Source of the DNA: Qipengyuania atrilutea | GTDB taxonomy: Bacteria > Pseudomonadota > Alphaproteobacteria > Sphingomonadales > Sphingomonadaceae | Reading direction: 5' to 3' | Length of the DNA stretch: 64,000 bases | Assembly: GCF_013370205.1 (NCBI RefSeq) | Contig: NZ_JABWGV010000002.1 | Span: 62,001 to 126,000 of the forward strand | Shown here: positions 16,330 to 25,608 of the stretch, one piece after another | Layout of the letters: each line of letters opens with the position of its first letter | Numbering within the stretch: the first letter of the stretch is position 1 | The notes under the pieces: generated by a model | The model's database searches: none | Told to the model about the DNA's origin: nothing | The model's input: the letters and a program-made list of their open reading frames with translations, nothing else | Program-made: the position numbers and the translations under genes

Positions 16330-18851
16330 CCGATGCGCCGCATCTTGACGTTGAACCGTAGGCCCTGGCCCACGGCGCTCCAATAGCTGGAGAGACCCTG
16401 CCATCGGGCTACGTCCTTGAAGCCGCTTGCCAAGGCGCGGTATTCTTCGGGCACTTCTTCCGACCGGCTGTCGAGCGCCGCCATAAGCCGTTCGAAGGGA
16501 ATCCCGAAACCGCCTGATACCTCGATCACCGTACCGTCCAGTTCTTCCGTCAGCCGCGCCTTGACGCGTCCCCCGTGGGGTGTGTCGGCGATGACGATGC
16601 GGAGCATTGCCTCGCACGTTGCCAGAAGCGACTTCGGCTCCGCCATCGTGAAACCGCTGATCCCCGGCAGCGCCGTTTCGATCGATACATCGAATTCTGC
16701 AGCGAAGGGCGCAACCTTTTCGAGCGCCTCATCCACCACTTTGCGCGCATCCAGCGGGTAGCAGACGTTGGCGGCACTGGTGCCGGTGTCGTTGAGAAAG
16801 TCGGCGACTTCCTCAAGCCGTCCGATGGCCCGCTGTACCGTCTCGCTCAGATTAAAGAAGATTTCCTTCACGTGCGAACCTTCTCCGGCGCTTGCCTGGC
16901 CTATTTCCGCCCCGAGTTCGATGACTTCGAGATCGTTGCGCAATTGCTTGTCGACGAAATTGCCGACTGCAGAGCGTTGCTGCGCCAAGCGATTCTGCTC
17001 GGTGATGTCGACCGCTTCGAGAATGATGATGTCATGCGTTCCTTTGAGCATCGGGGCAACCCGCAGAATGCGCTGCAACCCGCCGAAGTCCTTGGCCGGA
17101 ATGCGGATTTCCACACCGTCGCGGATGATTGCCGAGAGGAGTTCCGACAGGTGGTCGGCTGAAAAGTCGCTGAGGGCCGTGAGAGTCTTGAGCAGGTTTG
17201 TACCGTGCGGGGTCAACCCGGCCTGCCTTGCCAGCGCCTCCATTTGCGCATTCGCGTGGACCGGAAACCCGCCAAGGTGAAAGATCATCGCGGCGGTTTC
17301 GAGTCCGTCGAGCCCGGCAGCGATCCGGTCGGAACGAGCCGTTATCAGGCTGGCGGCGCTTGCGAGTTGCGCGTCGATCGGACGCTTTCGCCGTGCACGG
17401 CGAGCCCCGGTCGACAGGTCGTTGCGCCATTCATGGGTCTGGCGGATGGCAGCGGCGATATTGTGCGCATGTTCGGCCGGGTGCGGCGCTTTGCCTTCCG
17501 CTGGAGCGGAGTAGAGCCAAACAAGTGCAGGATCGTCGGACGAAAGGAGGGCGGAGTGGACCTCCCCGTTCCAATCGGTCGGGCGTTCGATGGACGTGGC
17601 GGAATCCTTTCGGTCTGCGGCTATGAGGCGCAGCGTCCGTTCGCTCGGCATATCGTCTTGATCGGCGCGGAATGCTCCTAGAACCGACGCGGGGCCGCTG
17701 TGCGGTACCGAAAGCACGAGGCTGTGATGGAGGCCGATCCGCTCTGCCGCCTCCGTCAGATGCCGCCCCGGCTCTGTCTGCGCATCGTAGGGCGAATTGC
17801 CGAACGCCATGGCGATGGCACGCTCAAGGATCGCGGCCAGACGGCGGTCCTGCCGGACCTCCGAGAACAAAAGAAGGCCGACCGCCGCCATTATGATCGC
17901 TACGATCATGGCGGTTATAGGCAGCAAGAGGTTGGCGAAGGACAAGGCCAGATACGCAGCGAGGAGCGCGGAAAGCACACCGAGGAAAAGAACGGGGGCA
18001 AGCGCACGCTTCGGTTCGAACGCCGTCATCGCTGCGGCTACCGCAAGCGTTAAGGCAAGGATCGCAGCGAAGGCGGTCCACGGCGTCGCCGCATATATCT
18101 CGGAGCGATCGAGCAGGCTTTGCACGGCGTAAGCGCTGAACAGCGACGCGGGTGTTCGAGCGCCGTCTTTCGAAAGAGGGGTAGAAAGATGCGCTTCGGT
18201 AAGATCGCGGCCGGGCGCGACGATCATCACCATTCCCTCGAAGTCATCGGCGTGAAAATCGTTCGCAAGGACTTGCGCTAGCGAGACGACCGGGATGTTC
18301 TGTTCGCGCGGCATCCGCACGAAATAATCCTTAGCGGCGAGCCGCCCGGCCAGTGCAGTCTCGAAGGAGGGTATCGCGCCGTTCGCGGAGGCGAAACTCG
18401 GCGTCTGCCGACGAGAAATGCCGTGGTCCGCCGCCGCAATCCGCGCAGCGGCGTAGTCGATGCGATCGTCTGCGGAAGGCACTCGGCCCAGTTCGGCAAG
18501 TCCGAAAGTCAACGGAACCGAAGGGCTTTCGGGCAAGGCTCCTGGAGCGTTTGCGGAGTAGAGGCCGATCCGGACGGCGCCTAAGTTTCTCGCCGTTTCC
18601 GCTAGCCGCTCAAGCAGTTCAAAATTGCCTGCGGGATCTTGTGTGCCGGGGTCGACTACCACAACTTTGGGCGCTGTAGGCTCGGAAGCCCGGTTGCCCG
18701 CGTCGAGCAGCAAACCATCGCTCGCGGTCAAAAACGATGCGTAGTTCAAGAGTGCAACGATCGCCGCGATGCCTAGGGCGATCAAAAAGGCCCAGCGAGC
18801 ATCGCGGTCGCCCTTAACTGCGTCGAGGATTTTACTCGGTGCCACGGCCAA
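16326..18851 (-). CDS. CHASE2-like / PAS sensor with degenerate histidine-kinase module
   Basis: The 841-residue protein has one membrane helix (about 20-42), an extracytoplasmic domain (about 50-255) and three closely spaced helices (about 257-330), which is the CHASE2 layout. A GAF-like stretch (360-450) and a PAS domain (about 512-618, ending in VDITEQ) follow. The C terminus resembles a HisKA-HATPase module, but FVDKQLRNDL (632-641) has Lys635 where the phospho-accepting His is expected. The N-box asparagine (about 745-755) and the Asp of the G1 box (EVSGGFGIP) are also missing. I read it as a pseudokinase or scaffold for the lone receiver encoded next. It is the first gene of the six-gene unit, 73 bases after parB. 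Confidence 0.82.
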   Translation of the reverse strand: MAVAPSKILDAVKGDRDARWAFLIALGIAAIVALLNYASFLTASDGLLLDAGNRASEPTAPKVVVVDPGTQDPAGNFELLERLAETARNLGAVRIGLYSANAPGALPESPSVPLTFGLAELGRVPSADDRIDYAAARIAAADHGISRRQTPSFASANGAIPSFETALAGRLAAKDYFVRMPREQNIPVVSLAQVLANDFHADDFEGMVMIVAPGRDLTEAHLSTPLSKDGARTPASLFSAYAVQSLLDRSEIYAATPWTAFAAILALTLAVAAAMTAFEPKRALAPVLFLGVLSALLAAYLALSFANLLLPITAMIVAIIMAAVGLLLFSEVRQDRRLAAILERAIAMAFGNSPYDAQTEPGRHLTEAAERIGLHHSLVLSVPHSGPASVLGAFRADQDDMPSERTLRLIAADRKDSATSIERPTDWNGEVHSALLSSDDPALVWLYSAPAEGKAPHPAEHAHNIAAAIRQTHEWRNDLSTGARRARRKRPIDAQLASAASLITARSDRIAAGLDGLETAAMIFHLGGFPVHANAQMEALARQAGLTPHGTNLLKTLTALSDFSADHLSELLSAIIRDGVEIRIPAKDFGGLQRILRVAPMLKGTHDIIILEAVDITEQNRLAQQRSAVGNFVDKQLRNDLEVIELGAEIGQASAGEGSHVKEIFFNLSETVQRAIGRLEEVADFLNDTGTSAANVCYPLDARKVVDEALEKVAPFAAEFDVSIETALPGISGFTMAEPKSLLATCEAMLRIVIADTPHGGRVKARLTEELDGTVIEVSGGFGIPFERLMAALDSRSEEVPEEYRALASGFKDVARWQGLSSYWSAVGQGLRFNVKMRRIG

Positions 18852-18864
18852 CGCTTATCCTGAA

Positions 18865-18872
18865 ATGGTTAA
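18865..18872 (-). promoter_or_regulatory. CtrA half-site-like sequence upstream of the PgsB/C-like operon
   Basis: Read on the minus strand this is TTAACCAT, the common CtrA half-site, 14 bases upstream of the first codon of the pseudo-kinase gene. The 73-base gap between parB and this gene also holds a second GTTAACC on the minus strand. A single half-site is weak evidence; the gap is the only obvious place for an operon promoter. Confidence 0.3.
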
Positions 18873-18924
18873 CCGTTGCCGTTAGAAGCGAATTCAACGC
18901 CTCGCCATACTTACCTATTTGGTA

Positions 18925-19902
18925 CTAAACGGCACCTCCGGTTAACCGCTGACATATTAGATCGAGCTGATCCAATGTTTTATACGATATCGATACTTGG
19001 CCTTTTCGTGGATCGTCGTCCGTCTTGATCTTCACGGTCAAACCCAGAAACTCCTGCAAATGAACCTGTACTGCCGCGATATCAGCATCGTTCTCGGCAA
19101 TCGCACTGGCATTTCTACTCGCGGATGACTTCTTTCCGCTCCCTTTCGCCTGCCGAACGCGCTTTTCGACTTCACGAACCGAAAGTTGCTTGTCCGCAGC
19201 CTCTTTCGCAAGTTCCTCTGCATCGTCATAACCAATCAGCGCACGAGCATGTCCCATATCGAGCGTGCCGTTCGCCACGCGATCCTGAACGGCGTCCGGA
19301 AGTACCAGTAGTCGCTGCAAATTGGCTACGTGGCTGCGGCTCTTGTCGACGAGTTCGGCGATTTCCGACTGTGTCATACCCTCATTATCGGCGAGACGCT
19401 GATAGGCACGCGCCTCCTCGATCGGGTTGAGATCTTCCCGTTGAAGGTTCTCGATCAGGGCAAGCGCCATGACCTCACCATCGTCCAGCGTGCGTATGAT
19501 TGCGGGAATGTCGTGCAGCCGTGCTCGTTGCGCCGCGCGCCAGCGCCGCTCGCCGGCGACAAGCTCATACCGGCCGTTGCCTTTCGGCCGGACGATAATC
19601 GGCTGGATTACGCCGCGCGCTCCGATCGAAGCGGCGAGTTCATCCAGTGCCTTCTCATCAAAGTGCGTTCGCGGTTGCCCCTTCAATGGCTCGATGGCGG
19701 AAACCGAGATATTCGCCAAGCCACCGGCCAGCGGTCCGCCTTCTACGGTGCTTTCGCTTGAGCTTAGTTCGTCCGCTGCTGCAAGCGGCTCTTCGCGGCG
19801 CGTTTCGCCCAACAATGCACCAAGTCCCCGGCCCAGTCGCTTTTTCTTGTCGACGGATCCGTCCCGGTTTGGGGAAAGTCGAATGATGTCGGAATTGCTC
19901 AT
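18925..19902 (-). CDS. parB: Chromosome partitioning protein ParB
   Basis: ParB binds parS, spreads as a CTP-dependent clamp and works with ParA to segregate replication origins. The 325-residue protein begins MSNSDIIRLSPN, has RLGRGLGALLGE near the N terminus (the ParA-interacting region), the CTP-binding motif GERRWRAAQRARL, a helix-turn-helix with TQSEIAELVDKSRSHVANLQRL, and a C-terminal dimerisation domain. The ATG at 19902 overlaps the parA stop (ATGA). A longer upstream frame was rejected because it covers the end of parA. Three parS-like sites lie nearby. Confidence 0.96.
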   Translation of the reverse strand: MSNSDIIRLSPNRDGSVDKKKRLGRGLGALLGETRREEPLAAADELSSSESTVEGGPLAGGLANISVSAIEPLKGQPRTHFDEKALDELAASIGARGVIQPIIVRPKGNGRYELVAGERRWRAAQRARLHDIPAIIRTLDDGEVMALALIENLQREDLNPIEEARAYQRLADNEGMTQSEIAELVDKSRSHVANLQRLLVLPDAVQDRVANGTLDMGHARALIGYDDAEELAKEAADKQLSVREVEKRVRQAKGSGKKSSASRNASAIAENDADIAAVQVHLQEFLGLTVKIKTDDDPRKGQVSISYKTLDQLDLICQRLTGGAV

Positions 19903-20681
19903 GCGGCTTTCCTCTCTTCGGGGAGACGCGCGATCAACTCGCGCGCTAAGGTCATATAAGCACGGCTGCCCATACAGGCATGATCGTAGATCAGAGCCGG
20001 CAACCCGTGGCTGGGTGCTTCGGAAAGCCGTACATTGCGCGGTATGACTGCGTCGAACACCAGACCCCCGAGGCAATCACGAACATCGTCCGCGACCTGA
20101 TCGGTCAACCGGTTACGGCGATCGAACATGGTCAGGACCACACCAACGATTCCCAAATTGGCGTTGAAGCGCTGCTGGACCCGTTCGACAGTTTGGAGCA
20201 ATTGACTCAGTCCTTCGAGCGCAAAAAACTCGCACTGAAGCGGAACGAGCAAGGTATCGGCCGCAGTCAGCGCGTTCAGCGTCAGCAGGCCAAGTGAAGG
20301 CGGGCAATCGATGAAGCAAACGTCATACGATGGCGTCGTGTCACCCGCGAGAGCGTTCGCCAACCGCGCAGTACGCTCATCGACCGATACGAGCTCGATT
20401 TCCGCACCGCTCAGATCGACAGTCGCAGGGATTACGTCGAGGGCGGGTATGTCCGTCTTATGTGCACAATCTGCGATGCTGGCACCGTCGATGAGCAACT
20501 CGTAGCTCGAACGCTCACGGTCGTTCGCGCCCACACCGAGCCCGGTCGAAGCGTTCCCCTGAGGGTCCAGGTCGATTAGAAGCGTACGCCATCCCGCTGC
20601 TGCCATCGCTGTGGCAATATTGATCGCGGTAGTTGTTTTTCCCACTCCGCCTTTTTGGTTAGCGATTGCAATCGTAATCAT
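19899..20681 (-). CDS. parA: Chromosome partitioning ATPase ParA
   Basis: ParA is the Walker-type ATPase that moves ParB-parS complexes during chromosome segregation. The 260-residue protein starts MITIAIANQKGGVGKTTTAI, with the deviant Walker A motif KGGVGKTT including the signature lysine, and contains FIDCPPSLGLL (Walker B) and the NRLTDQV region. There are ten bases between the rsmG stop and the parA start codon, and it overlaps parB by four bases. Confidence 0.96.
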   Translation of the reverse strand: MITIAIANQKGGVGKTTTAINIATAMAAAGWRTLLIDLDPQGNASTGLGVGANDRERSSYELLIDGASIADCAHKTDIPALDVIPATVDLSGAEIELVSVDERTARLANALAGDTTPSYDVCFIDCPPSLGLLTLNALTAADTLLVPLQCEFFALEGLSQLLQTVERVQQRFNANLGIVGVVLTMFDRRNRLTDQVADDVRDCLGGLVFDAVIPRNVRLSEAPSHGLPALIYDHACMGSRAYMTLARELIARLPEERKAA

Positions 20682-20690
20682 GTCTGTGGA

Positions 20691-21311
20691 TCACTCCGGT
20701 GGTGATTTTCCGATTAAGATACCAGCATTCTGGTCCGTCAACGATTGTTCCACGTGAAACAACGATCGAACGCGCGCAGGCAGCTTTTGCCTTTCTTGCG
20801 CTGCAGAACGCCCCTTCGGCAAGACCCATGTCGTACCCTTTGTGGAGAACCGTTCGGCGAGCGCGACCAGTTGCGGCAGCGGGGCGAATGCACGCGCGGT
20901 AATAACTTCAGCGTGAAAGGTCTCCATATTCTCCAATCGTTCACCGAAAATCTGGCAGTTCGTGAGGGCTAATAGGTTCGTAACGCGCTGTAGCCACTCG
21001 ATCCTCCTGCGCCGTGATTCGACCAAGATGACTTGATCATTTGGTCGGATCATTGTCCAAATTAGGCCAGGTAGTCCGGCACCGGAACCGAGGTCGAGAA
21101 CGACCTGCGTTTCACGTGGAACATAGCGGACCAATTGCGCAGAATCGGCGATATGGCGATGCCAAACGTTGTCCAGGCTTCGATGGGCGACAAGGTTTTG
21201 GTGCCTGTTCTCATCGCGCAGCATTGAAACATACTGCTCAAGCTTTTCAAAATCCTCGTCGCTGCACAGACTGGCGACGTACTTCTTGGCCTCAGCCTCA
21301 TTACTAATCAT
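20691..21311 (-). CDS. rsmG: 16S rRNA (guanine527-N7)-methyltransferase RsmG
   Basis: RsmG methylates G527 of 16S rRNA using S-adenosylmethionine. The 206-residue protein has VVLDLGSGAGLPGLIWTMI (SAM-binding motif I), ILVESRRRRIEWLQRV, and ARAFAPLPQLVALAE. The start at 21311 overlaps the mnmG stop by one base. Two parS-like sites lie inside its reading frame and are translated as FHVEQ-type and VPRETQV-type peptides, showing that a centromere function is laid over coding sequence. Confidence 0.95.
   Translation of the reverse strand: MISNEAEAKKYVASLCSDEDFEKLEQYVSMLRDENRHQNLVAHRSLDNVWHRHIADSAQLVRYVPRETQVVLDLGSGAGLPGLIWTMIRPNDQVILVESRRRRIEWLQRVTNLLALTNCQIFGERLENMETFHAEVITARAFAPLPQLVALAERFSTKGTTWVLPKGRSAAQERQKLPARVRSLFHVEQSLTDQNAGILIGKSPPE
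20746..20761. promoter_or_regulatory. parS-like site 1 (inside rsmG)
   Basis: TGTTCCACGTGAAACA matches the ParB-binding consensus TGTTTCACGTGAAACA at 15 of 16 positions. It lies inside the 3' end of rsmG, close to parA and parB. Confidence 0.85.
21108..21123. promoter_or_regulatory. parS-like site 2 (inside rsmG)
   Basis: CGTTTCACGTGGAACA matches the parS consensus at 14 of 16 positions, including the central CACGTG. It lies 346 bases from the end of site 1, in the same gene. Confidence 0.75.
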
Positions 21312-23164
21312 TACGCGGCCGATAGCTCGCGCTTTCGTGCAAACGCCAAAATGGCCGCCATTGCCGCAGGTGTAATCCCCCGAACACGCGACGCATCTGC
21401 GAGCGTTGCCGGTTGCGCGTGAGATAAGCGTTCGGTCATTTCGTTCGAAAGACCGGGTACGGCGTGATACGGGAATGTAGCGCCAAGCTTTACCGTTTGA
21501 CTCGCCTGCATGTCACGTAGCTCCGCGTCTTGGCGCGCTACATAAGGCGCATAAGCCGCATCTTCAGCAATCTCGATTTCGAAATCGGCATCAACATGGC
21601 TGAGATCATGCAACTGTTTGAGTTGATCCACCGTTACTGTGCCGCTCCCGAGCCAATCTCTCAGCGGTTTGCGCCCGCCATCGGATTTTACCTTCGCGCC
21701 GAGCGAGACAAGCTCCGCGGCATTCGCCTCCCGCGAAAGTGCCTGATCCCACTTGTCCCGTTCGCGCTCTCGCTGCTCGAACCAAGCGGTTCTCTCTGCA
21801 CCGACGCATCCGGACTCTATCGCCATTCCAGTTAAGCGCGTGCTTGCGTTACCCGCTCGCAAGCGAAGGCGGTATTCGGCGCGCGATGTCAGCATACGGT
21901 AAGGTTCACTCACCCCATGCAGAGTCAGGTCATCGACCATCACCGCCATGTACGAATTCGAACGGTCAAGCGTTGCCGGTTCTCCGCCCAAAGCCCGTGC
22001 GGCAGCATGCATTCCAGCAACCAGACCCTGCGCAGCAGCTTCTTCGTAACCGGTAGTGCCATTGATCTGCCCGGCACAGTAAAGACCGCTAACAGTTTTC
22101 ATTGCCAAACCGCTGTCGAGCGAGCGCGGATCGATGTAATCGTACTCTACCGCATATCCGGGCACCGCCATTTCGACGGCCTCTAGACCCTTCATCGCCC
22201 GCAACATGCCAACTTGCACATCCACCGGAAGCGATGTGCTGATACCGTTCGGATAAACCAGATGCGTCGAGAGGCCCTCCGGCTCGAGAAAAACCTGATG
22301 GCCGTCCCTGTCGCCGAAACGATGAATCTTGTCTTCGATCGATGGGCAGTAGCGAGGTCCCTCGGCGCCGATCGCTCCACTGAAAAGCGGCGATCGGTCT
22401 AGATTGGCGCGGATCAGGTCATGCGCCTTTTCGTTCGTCCGGGTTACGGCGCAGAAGACCTGTGGGTTCAAGCGGCGCGATGTCACAGGAGACATTGTCC
22501 ATTCGTCCGCATCGCTTGGCTGTTCGTCCAGCGCTGCCCAGTCGATCGTGCGCCCGTCCAGTCGCGGCGGCGTCCCGGTCTTCAGACGTGCTAGCGGCAG
22601 GCTGAACTCGCGCATCTGTTCGGCAAGCTTCTGCGCGGAATTTTCGCCGATACGTCCGCCCGTCAGTCGCTCTTCTCCGCGGAACAGCTTCCCGCCGAGA
22701 AACGTCCCCGTACAAAGAATGACATTCCGTGCCGCAATCTTCGTTCCGTCCGCCAAGAACACTCCGGTGACCAAATCGCCTTCGACAAGCAATCCGACTA
22801 CTTCTCCGGCAATGGACGTCAGTCCTGGCTGCGATGCCAAGGCATCCTGCACATAGGCTTTAAAAAGGACGCGATCGGCCTGGACCCGCGGTCCCCAAAC
22901 GGCGCTGCCTTTTGAACGATTGAGCATCCGGTAATGGATCGCGGCAGCATCGGCGGCCCGGCCTAGCAGTCCATCGAACGCGTCAACTTCACGAACAAGG
23001 TGACCCTTCCCCAAACCGCCGATGGCCGGATTGCAGCTCATCGCCCCGATGTGATCGAGATCGAAGCTGACGAGGCCAACGCTGGCGCCCATTCGGGCAG
23101 ACACCGCCGCTGCCTCGACCCCCGCGTGCCCGCCGCCGACTACCAGAACATCAAATATTTCCAT
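21311..23164 (-). CDS. mnmG: tRNA U34 carboxymethylaminomethyl synthesis enzyme MnmG
   Basis: MnmG (GidA) works with MnmE to make cmnm5U34 in tRNAs that read split codon boxes, using FAD, NADH and methylenetetrahydrofolate. The 617-residue protein has the FAD motif [19 protein letters not shown], the signature [34 protein letters not shown], and the C-terminal region that contacts MnmE. Order mnmE-mnmG-rsmG-parA-parB is the classic origin-proximal arrangement. Confidence 0.97.
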   Translation of the reverse strand: MEIFDVLVVGGGHAGVEAAAVSARMGASVGLVSFDLDHIGAMSCNPAIGGLGKGHLVREVDAFDGLLGRAADAAAIHYRMLNRSKGSAVWGPRVQADRVLFKAYVQDALASQPGLTSIAGEVVGLLVEGDLVTGVFLADGTKIAARNVILCTGTFLGGKLFRGEERLTGGRIGENSAQKLAEQMREFSLPLARLKTGTPPRLDGRTIDWAALDEQPSDADEWTMSPVTSRRLNPQVFCAVTRTNEKAHDLIRANLDRSPLFSGAIGAEGPRYCPSIEDKIHRFGDRDGHQVFLEPEGLSTHLVYPNGISTSLPVDVQVGMLRAMKGLEAVEMAVPGYAVEYDYIDPRSLDSGLAMKTVSGLYCAGQINGTTGYEEAAAQGLVAGMHAAARALGGEPATLDRSNSYMAVMVDDLTLHGVSEPYRMLTSRAEYRLRLRAGNASTRLTGMAIESGCVGAERTAWFEQRERERDKWDQALSREANAAELVSLGAKVKSDGGRKPLRDWLGSGTVTVDQLKQLHDLSHVDADFEIEIAEDAAYAPYVARQDAELRDMQASQTVKLGATFPYHAVPGLSNEMTERLSHAQPATLADASRVRGITPAAMAAILAFARKRELSAA

Positions 23165-23212
23165 GGTCGTTCGCTCGTTAATTGATCAAGCTCGAAGCGT
23201 CAAAGACGAAAG

Positions 23213-23228
23213 CGTTCCACGTGGAACA
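23213..23228. promoter_or_regulatory. parS-like site 3 (between mnmE and mnmG)
   Basis: CGTTCCACGTGGAACA contains the perfect 14-base palindrome GTTCCACGTGGAAC and matches the parS consensus at 13 of 16 positions. It abuts the mnmE stop codon in the short gap before mnmG, about 6 kb from the predicted oriC. Confidence 0.75.
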
Positions 23229-24503
23229 CTACTTTCCAATGCAGAACCGCCCGAAAAGCGCATCGAGCATATCTTCAGTCGAGCTTTTTCCGGTTAACCG
23301 GTCGAAAGCAACACGGCATTCGCGTAGCGCTTCGCCGACGATCAACGGATCCATATGTTCGCTAACATTCGATAGTCCGGAAGCTCCGTCTCGCAGGAGA
23401 CCGGCCTGACGCTCGTTGAGTGCGACGTCCCCGGGTTTCGGAAGCACAGAACTCGCTACACGCATGATCAACTCACGCACTTCGTCCAGGCCTTGACTAG
23501 TAAGCGCCGAAACGCGCACGTCCGGCGCTACCTTTCTGTCGTTTTCACCGATATCGGTTTTCGTTTCAATTTCGATTGATCCGGGCGGACCTGCCCCCTC
23601 TTCTCCGAGCCAAAGTACTACATCGGCCCTACCGATCTGATCGCGCGCGCGATCAATACCGATTGACTCTATCTCCCCTGCCCCCTCGCCTCTCAAACCG
23701 GCAGTATCGACGAGCACGATAGGCACCCCTCCAAGAGACACGCTGCGCTCTATCGCGTCGCGCGTCGTTCCGGCTTCTGCGGAGGTTATCGCCGCAGCTT
23801 CTTCCAACAATGCATTGAAAAGCGTCGATTTCCCGCTGTTGGGCGGTCCAGTGAGGACCACTCTCACGCCCTGCCGAAGTTTCTCGGCACGCGGCCTCGC
23901 CAGCCAATGTTCGATCTCGCTGCGCAGCGCTTCGACTTCCGAGCCGAACGAGGTTGGCAGTTCACTCACATCGTCCTCGTCGCCGAAGTCCAGCACGCTT
24001 TCGACCCGCGCCGATAGTATCAGCAGTCGCTCGCGCCACTCATCGACTTGCTGCGAAAGTGCTCCTTGGGAGAGAGCCTGCGCTGAACGGCGCTGCAATT
24101 CGGTCTCCGCTGCCAGCAAGTCGGCGAGCCCCTCCGTTTCCGACAAGTCCATCCGCCCGTTGATGAAGGCGCGGCGCGTAAACTCGCCCGGCTCTGCTCG
24201 CCGCAGTCCCGGCAAGGCGGCAAGTTCGCGCTCTACTGCTGCGATGACCGCACGCCCGCCGTGGCAATGGAGTTCGGCAAGGTCCTCCCCGGTTGCGGTC
24301 GCGGGTCTGGGAAACCACAAGATCAGCGCGGTATCGAGCACCTCGCCAATAGAGCTTCGCAATGTGCGCAATGTCGCTATGCGCGGCGGAGGCAGCGACC
24401 CGCTTAAATTCCGAAGAGCCTCACCGGCAGCATTGCCGCTTATGCGAACGATGCCGATGGCGGCGGGCGGCGAACCGCTCGACAAGGCGTAAATCGTATC
24501 CAA
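23229..24503 (-). CDS. mnmE: tRNA modification GTPase MnmE
   Basis: MnmE is the GTPase partner of MnmG in tRNA wobble-uridine modification. The 424-residue protein has an N-terminal tetrahydrofolate-binding domain (MDTIYALSSGSPPAAIGIVR), a helical domain with an inserted G domain (GPPNSGKSTLFNALL, GTTRDAIE, VDTAGLR) and the C-terminal catalytic FCIGK motif with its cysteine. It is a little shorter than the roughly 454 residues of E. coli MnmE, mainly in the G domain, where the usual NKxD motif is hard to see (TKTDIG may replace it). Confidence 0.95.
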   Translation of the reverse strand: MDTIYALSSGSPPAAIGIVRISGNAAGEALRNLSGSLPPPRIATLRTLRSSIGEVLDTALILWFPRPATATGEDLAELHCHGGRAVIAAVERELAALPGLRRAEPGEFTRRAFINGRMDLSETEGLADLLAAETELQRRSAQALSQGALSQQVDEWRERLLILSARVESVLDFGDEDDVSELPTSFGSEVEALRSEIEHWLARPRAEKLRQGVRVVLTGPPNSGKSTLFNALLEEAAAITSAEAGTTRDAIERSVSLGGVPIVLVDTAGLRGEGAGEIESIGIDRARDQIGRADVVLWLGEEGAGPPGSIEIETKTDIGENDRKVAPDVRVSALTSQGLDEVRELIMRVASSVLPKPGDVALNERQAGLLRDGASGLSNVSEHMDPLIVGEALRECRVAFDRLTGKSSTEDMLDALFGRFCIGK

Positions 24504-24537
24504 TGCTTATTAGGAAAAGTCTCGCCCCGCCCCGCAG

Positions 24538-24798
24538 TCAGGTCTTGTCCGTCGTCGATGTGCCCGGGCTGTTCGCCCGCATCGAACCTTCTACGAAACT
24601 CTGAAACAGTTTCATCCCCATTTGCCCCATCGGTGCAAGCTGCTTGGCGTAATCCTGCAGCTGGTCAGGATTGGAAACGCCTTTCATCGCCTTCGCCATC
24701 ATGTCCACATAGATGGCGTTGGCCTTGCCGACATCGGGCAGGCCCATGAAGGACCGCGCTTCTTCCGGCGTGCAATCGATTTCGACATGGACCTTCAT
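24538..24798 (-). CDS. DUF6489 family protein
   Basis: This 86-residue acidic protein begins MKVHVEIDCTPEEARSFMGL and has a helical segment with DYAKQLAPMGQMGMKLFQSF. It matches what I recall of the DUF6489 family, common in Sphingomonadales and often next to mnmE. Function is unknown; the size and amphipathic helix recall phasin-like proteins. I chose the ATG at 24798 because the conserved part starts there; an upstream in-frame start at 24858 is possible. Confidence 0.8.
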   Translation of the reverse strand: MKVHVEIDCTPEEARSFMGLPDVGKANAIYVDMMAKAMKGVSNPDQLQDYAKQLAPMGQMGMKLFQSFVEGSMRANSPGTSTTDKT

Positions 24799-24894
24799 CG
24801 CGGTTTCTCCGTTAGGTGTCTGAACGTTCAATTTGGGCCCGCAGGTGCGCGGTTGCAAGCGCCAAGGTCCGCATGCCTTTGAGGAGAGCCATAT

Positions 24895-25593
24895 ATGACC
24901 GGCAACGCTACGATCGATACCCTTTCAGGAGACGACAGTTTCGAACTCTATGTCGCGCGTCCGGCGAACGAACCGAAAGCAGCCATCGTCGTCATTCAGG
25001 AGATTTTCGGTGTGAATGCCGGCATCCGCCGCAAATGCGACAAGTTGGCCGAAGAGGGCTATCTCGCGGTGGCACCCGATCTGTTCTGGAAGCTTGAGCG
25101 CGGCATCGAACTCGATCCCGATGTCAAACCCGAATTCGACCGGGCGCTGAAGCTGATGGAAAAGTTCGACGAGGATCAGGGCATCCGCGATATCGAGGCT
25201 GCGATACGCTGGGCGCACCAAGAAACCGGCGGGAAAAAGGTAGGCGCCGTGGGCTACTGTCTTGGCGGAAAGCTTGCCTATATGACGGCAGCGCGGACCG
25301 ACAGCGACGCGACGGTCGGCTACTACGCGGTCGGCGTTCCGGACATGCTTGACGAAAAGGAAGCGATCGCCAATCCGCTCATGCTTCACATCCCGACCGA
25401 CGACGACTTCAATGATGCCGAAGCGCAGAAGGCTATGCACGACGGGCTGGATTCGCATCCAAAGGTGACACTGCACGACTACGACGGGCTGAACCACGGT
25501 TTCGCGACCGAATTCGGCGACCGGCGCGCTGAGGATGCCGCCGACCTTGCGGACAAGCGCACCGCCGAGTTCTTCCAAAAGCACCTTAGCTGA
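24895..25593 (+). CDS. Dienelactone hydrolase family protein
   Basis: The 232-residue alpha/beta-hydrolase shows the dienelactone hydrolase triad: nucleophile Cys in VGYCLGGKLAYM, an Asp in PTDDDFND, and His in GLNHGF. Members hydrolyse dienelactone in chlorocatechol breakdown, but most genomic homologues act on unknown lactones or esters, and no aromatic pathway genes are nearby. It is transcribed away from the DUF6489 gene and converges with the AAA ATPase. Confidence 0.9.
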   Translation: MTGNATIDTLSGDDSFELYVARPANEPKAAIVVIQEIFGVNAGIRRKCDKLAEEGYLAVAPDLFWKLERGIELDPDVKPEFDRALKLMEKFDEDQGIRDIEAAIRWAHQETGGKKVGAVGYCLGGKLAYMTAARTDSDATVGYYAVGVPDMLDEKEAIANPLMLHIPTDDDFNDAEAQKAMHDGLDSHPKVTLHDYDGLNHGFATEFGDRRAEDAADLADKRTAEFFQKHLS

Positions 25594-25608
25594 CCAGACG
25601 CGGGACTT

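Noticed and set aside
16867-16878. TTCACGTGCGAA as a fourth parS site
   Set aside because: Only the central hexamer and one flank match; the other half departs from the consensus, and it lies in the pseudo-kinase gene.
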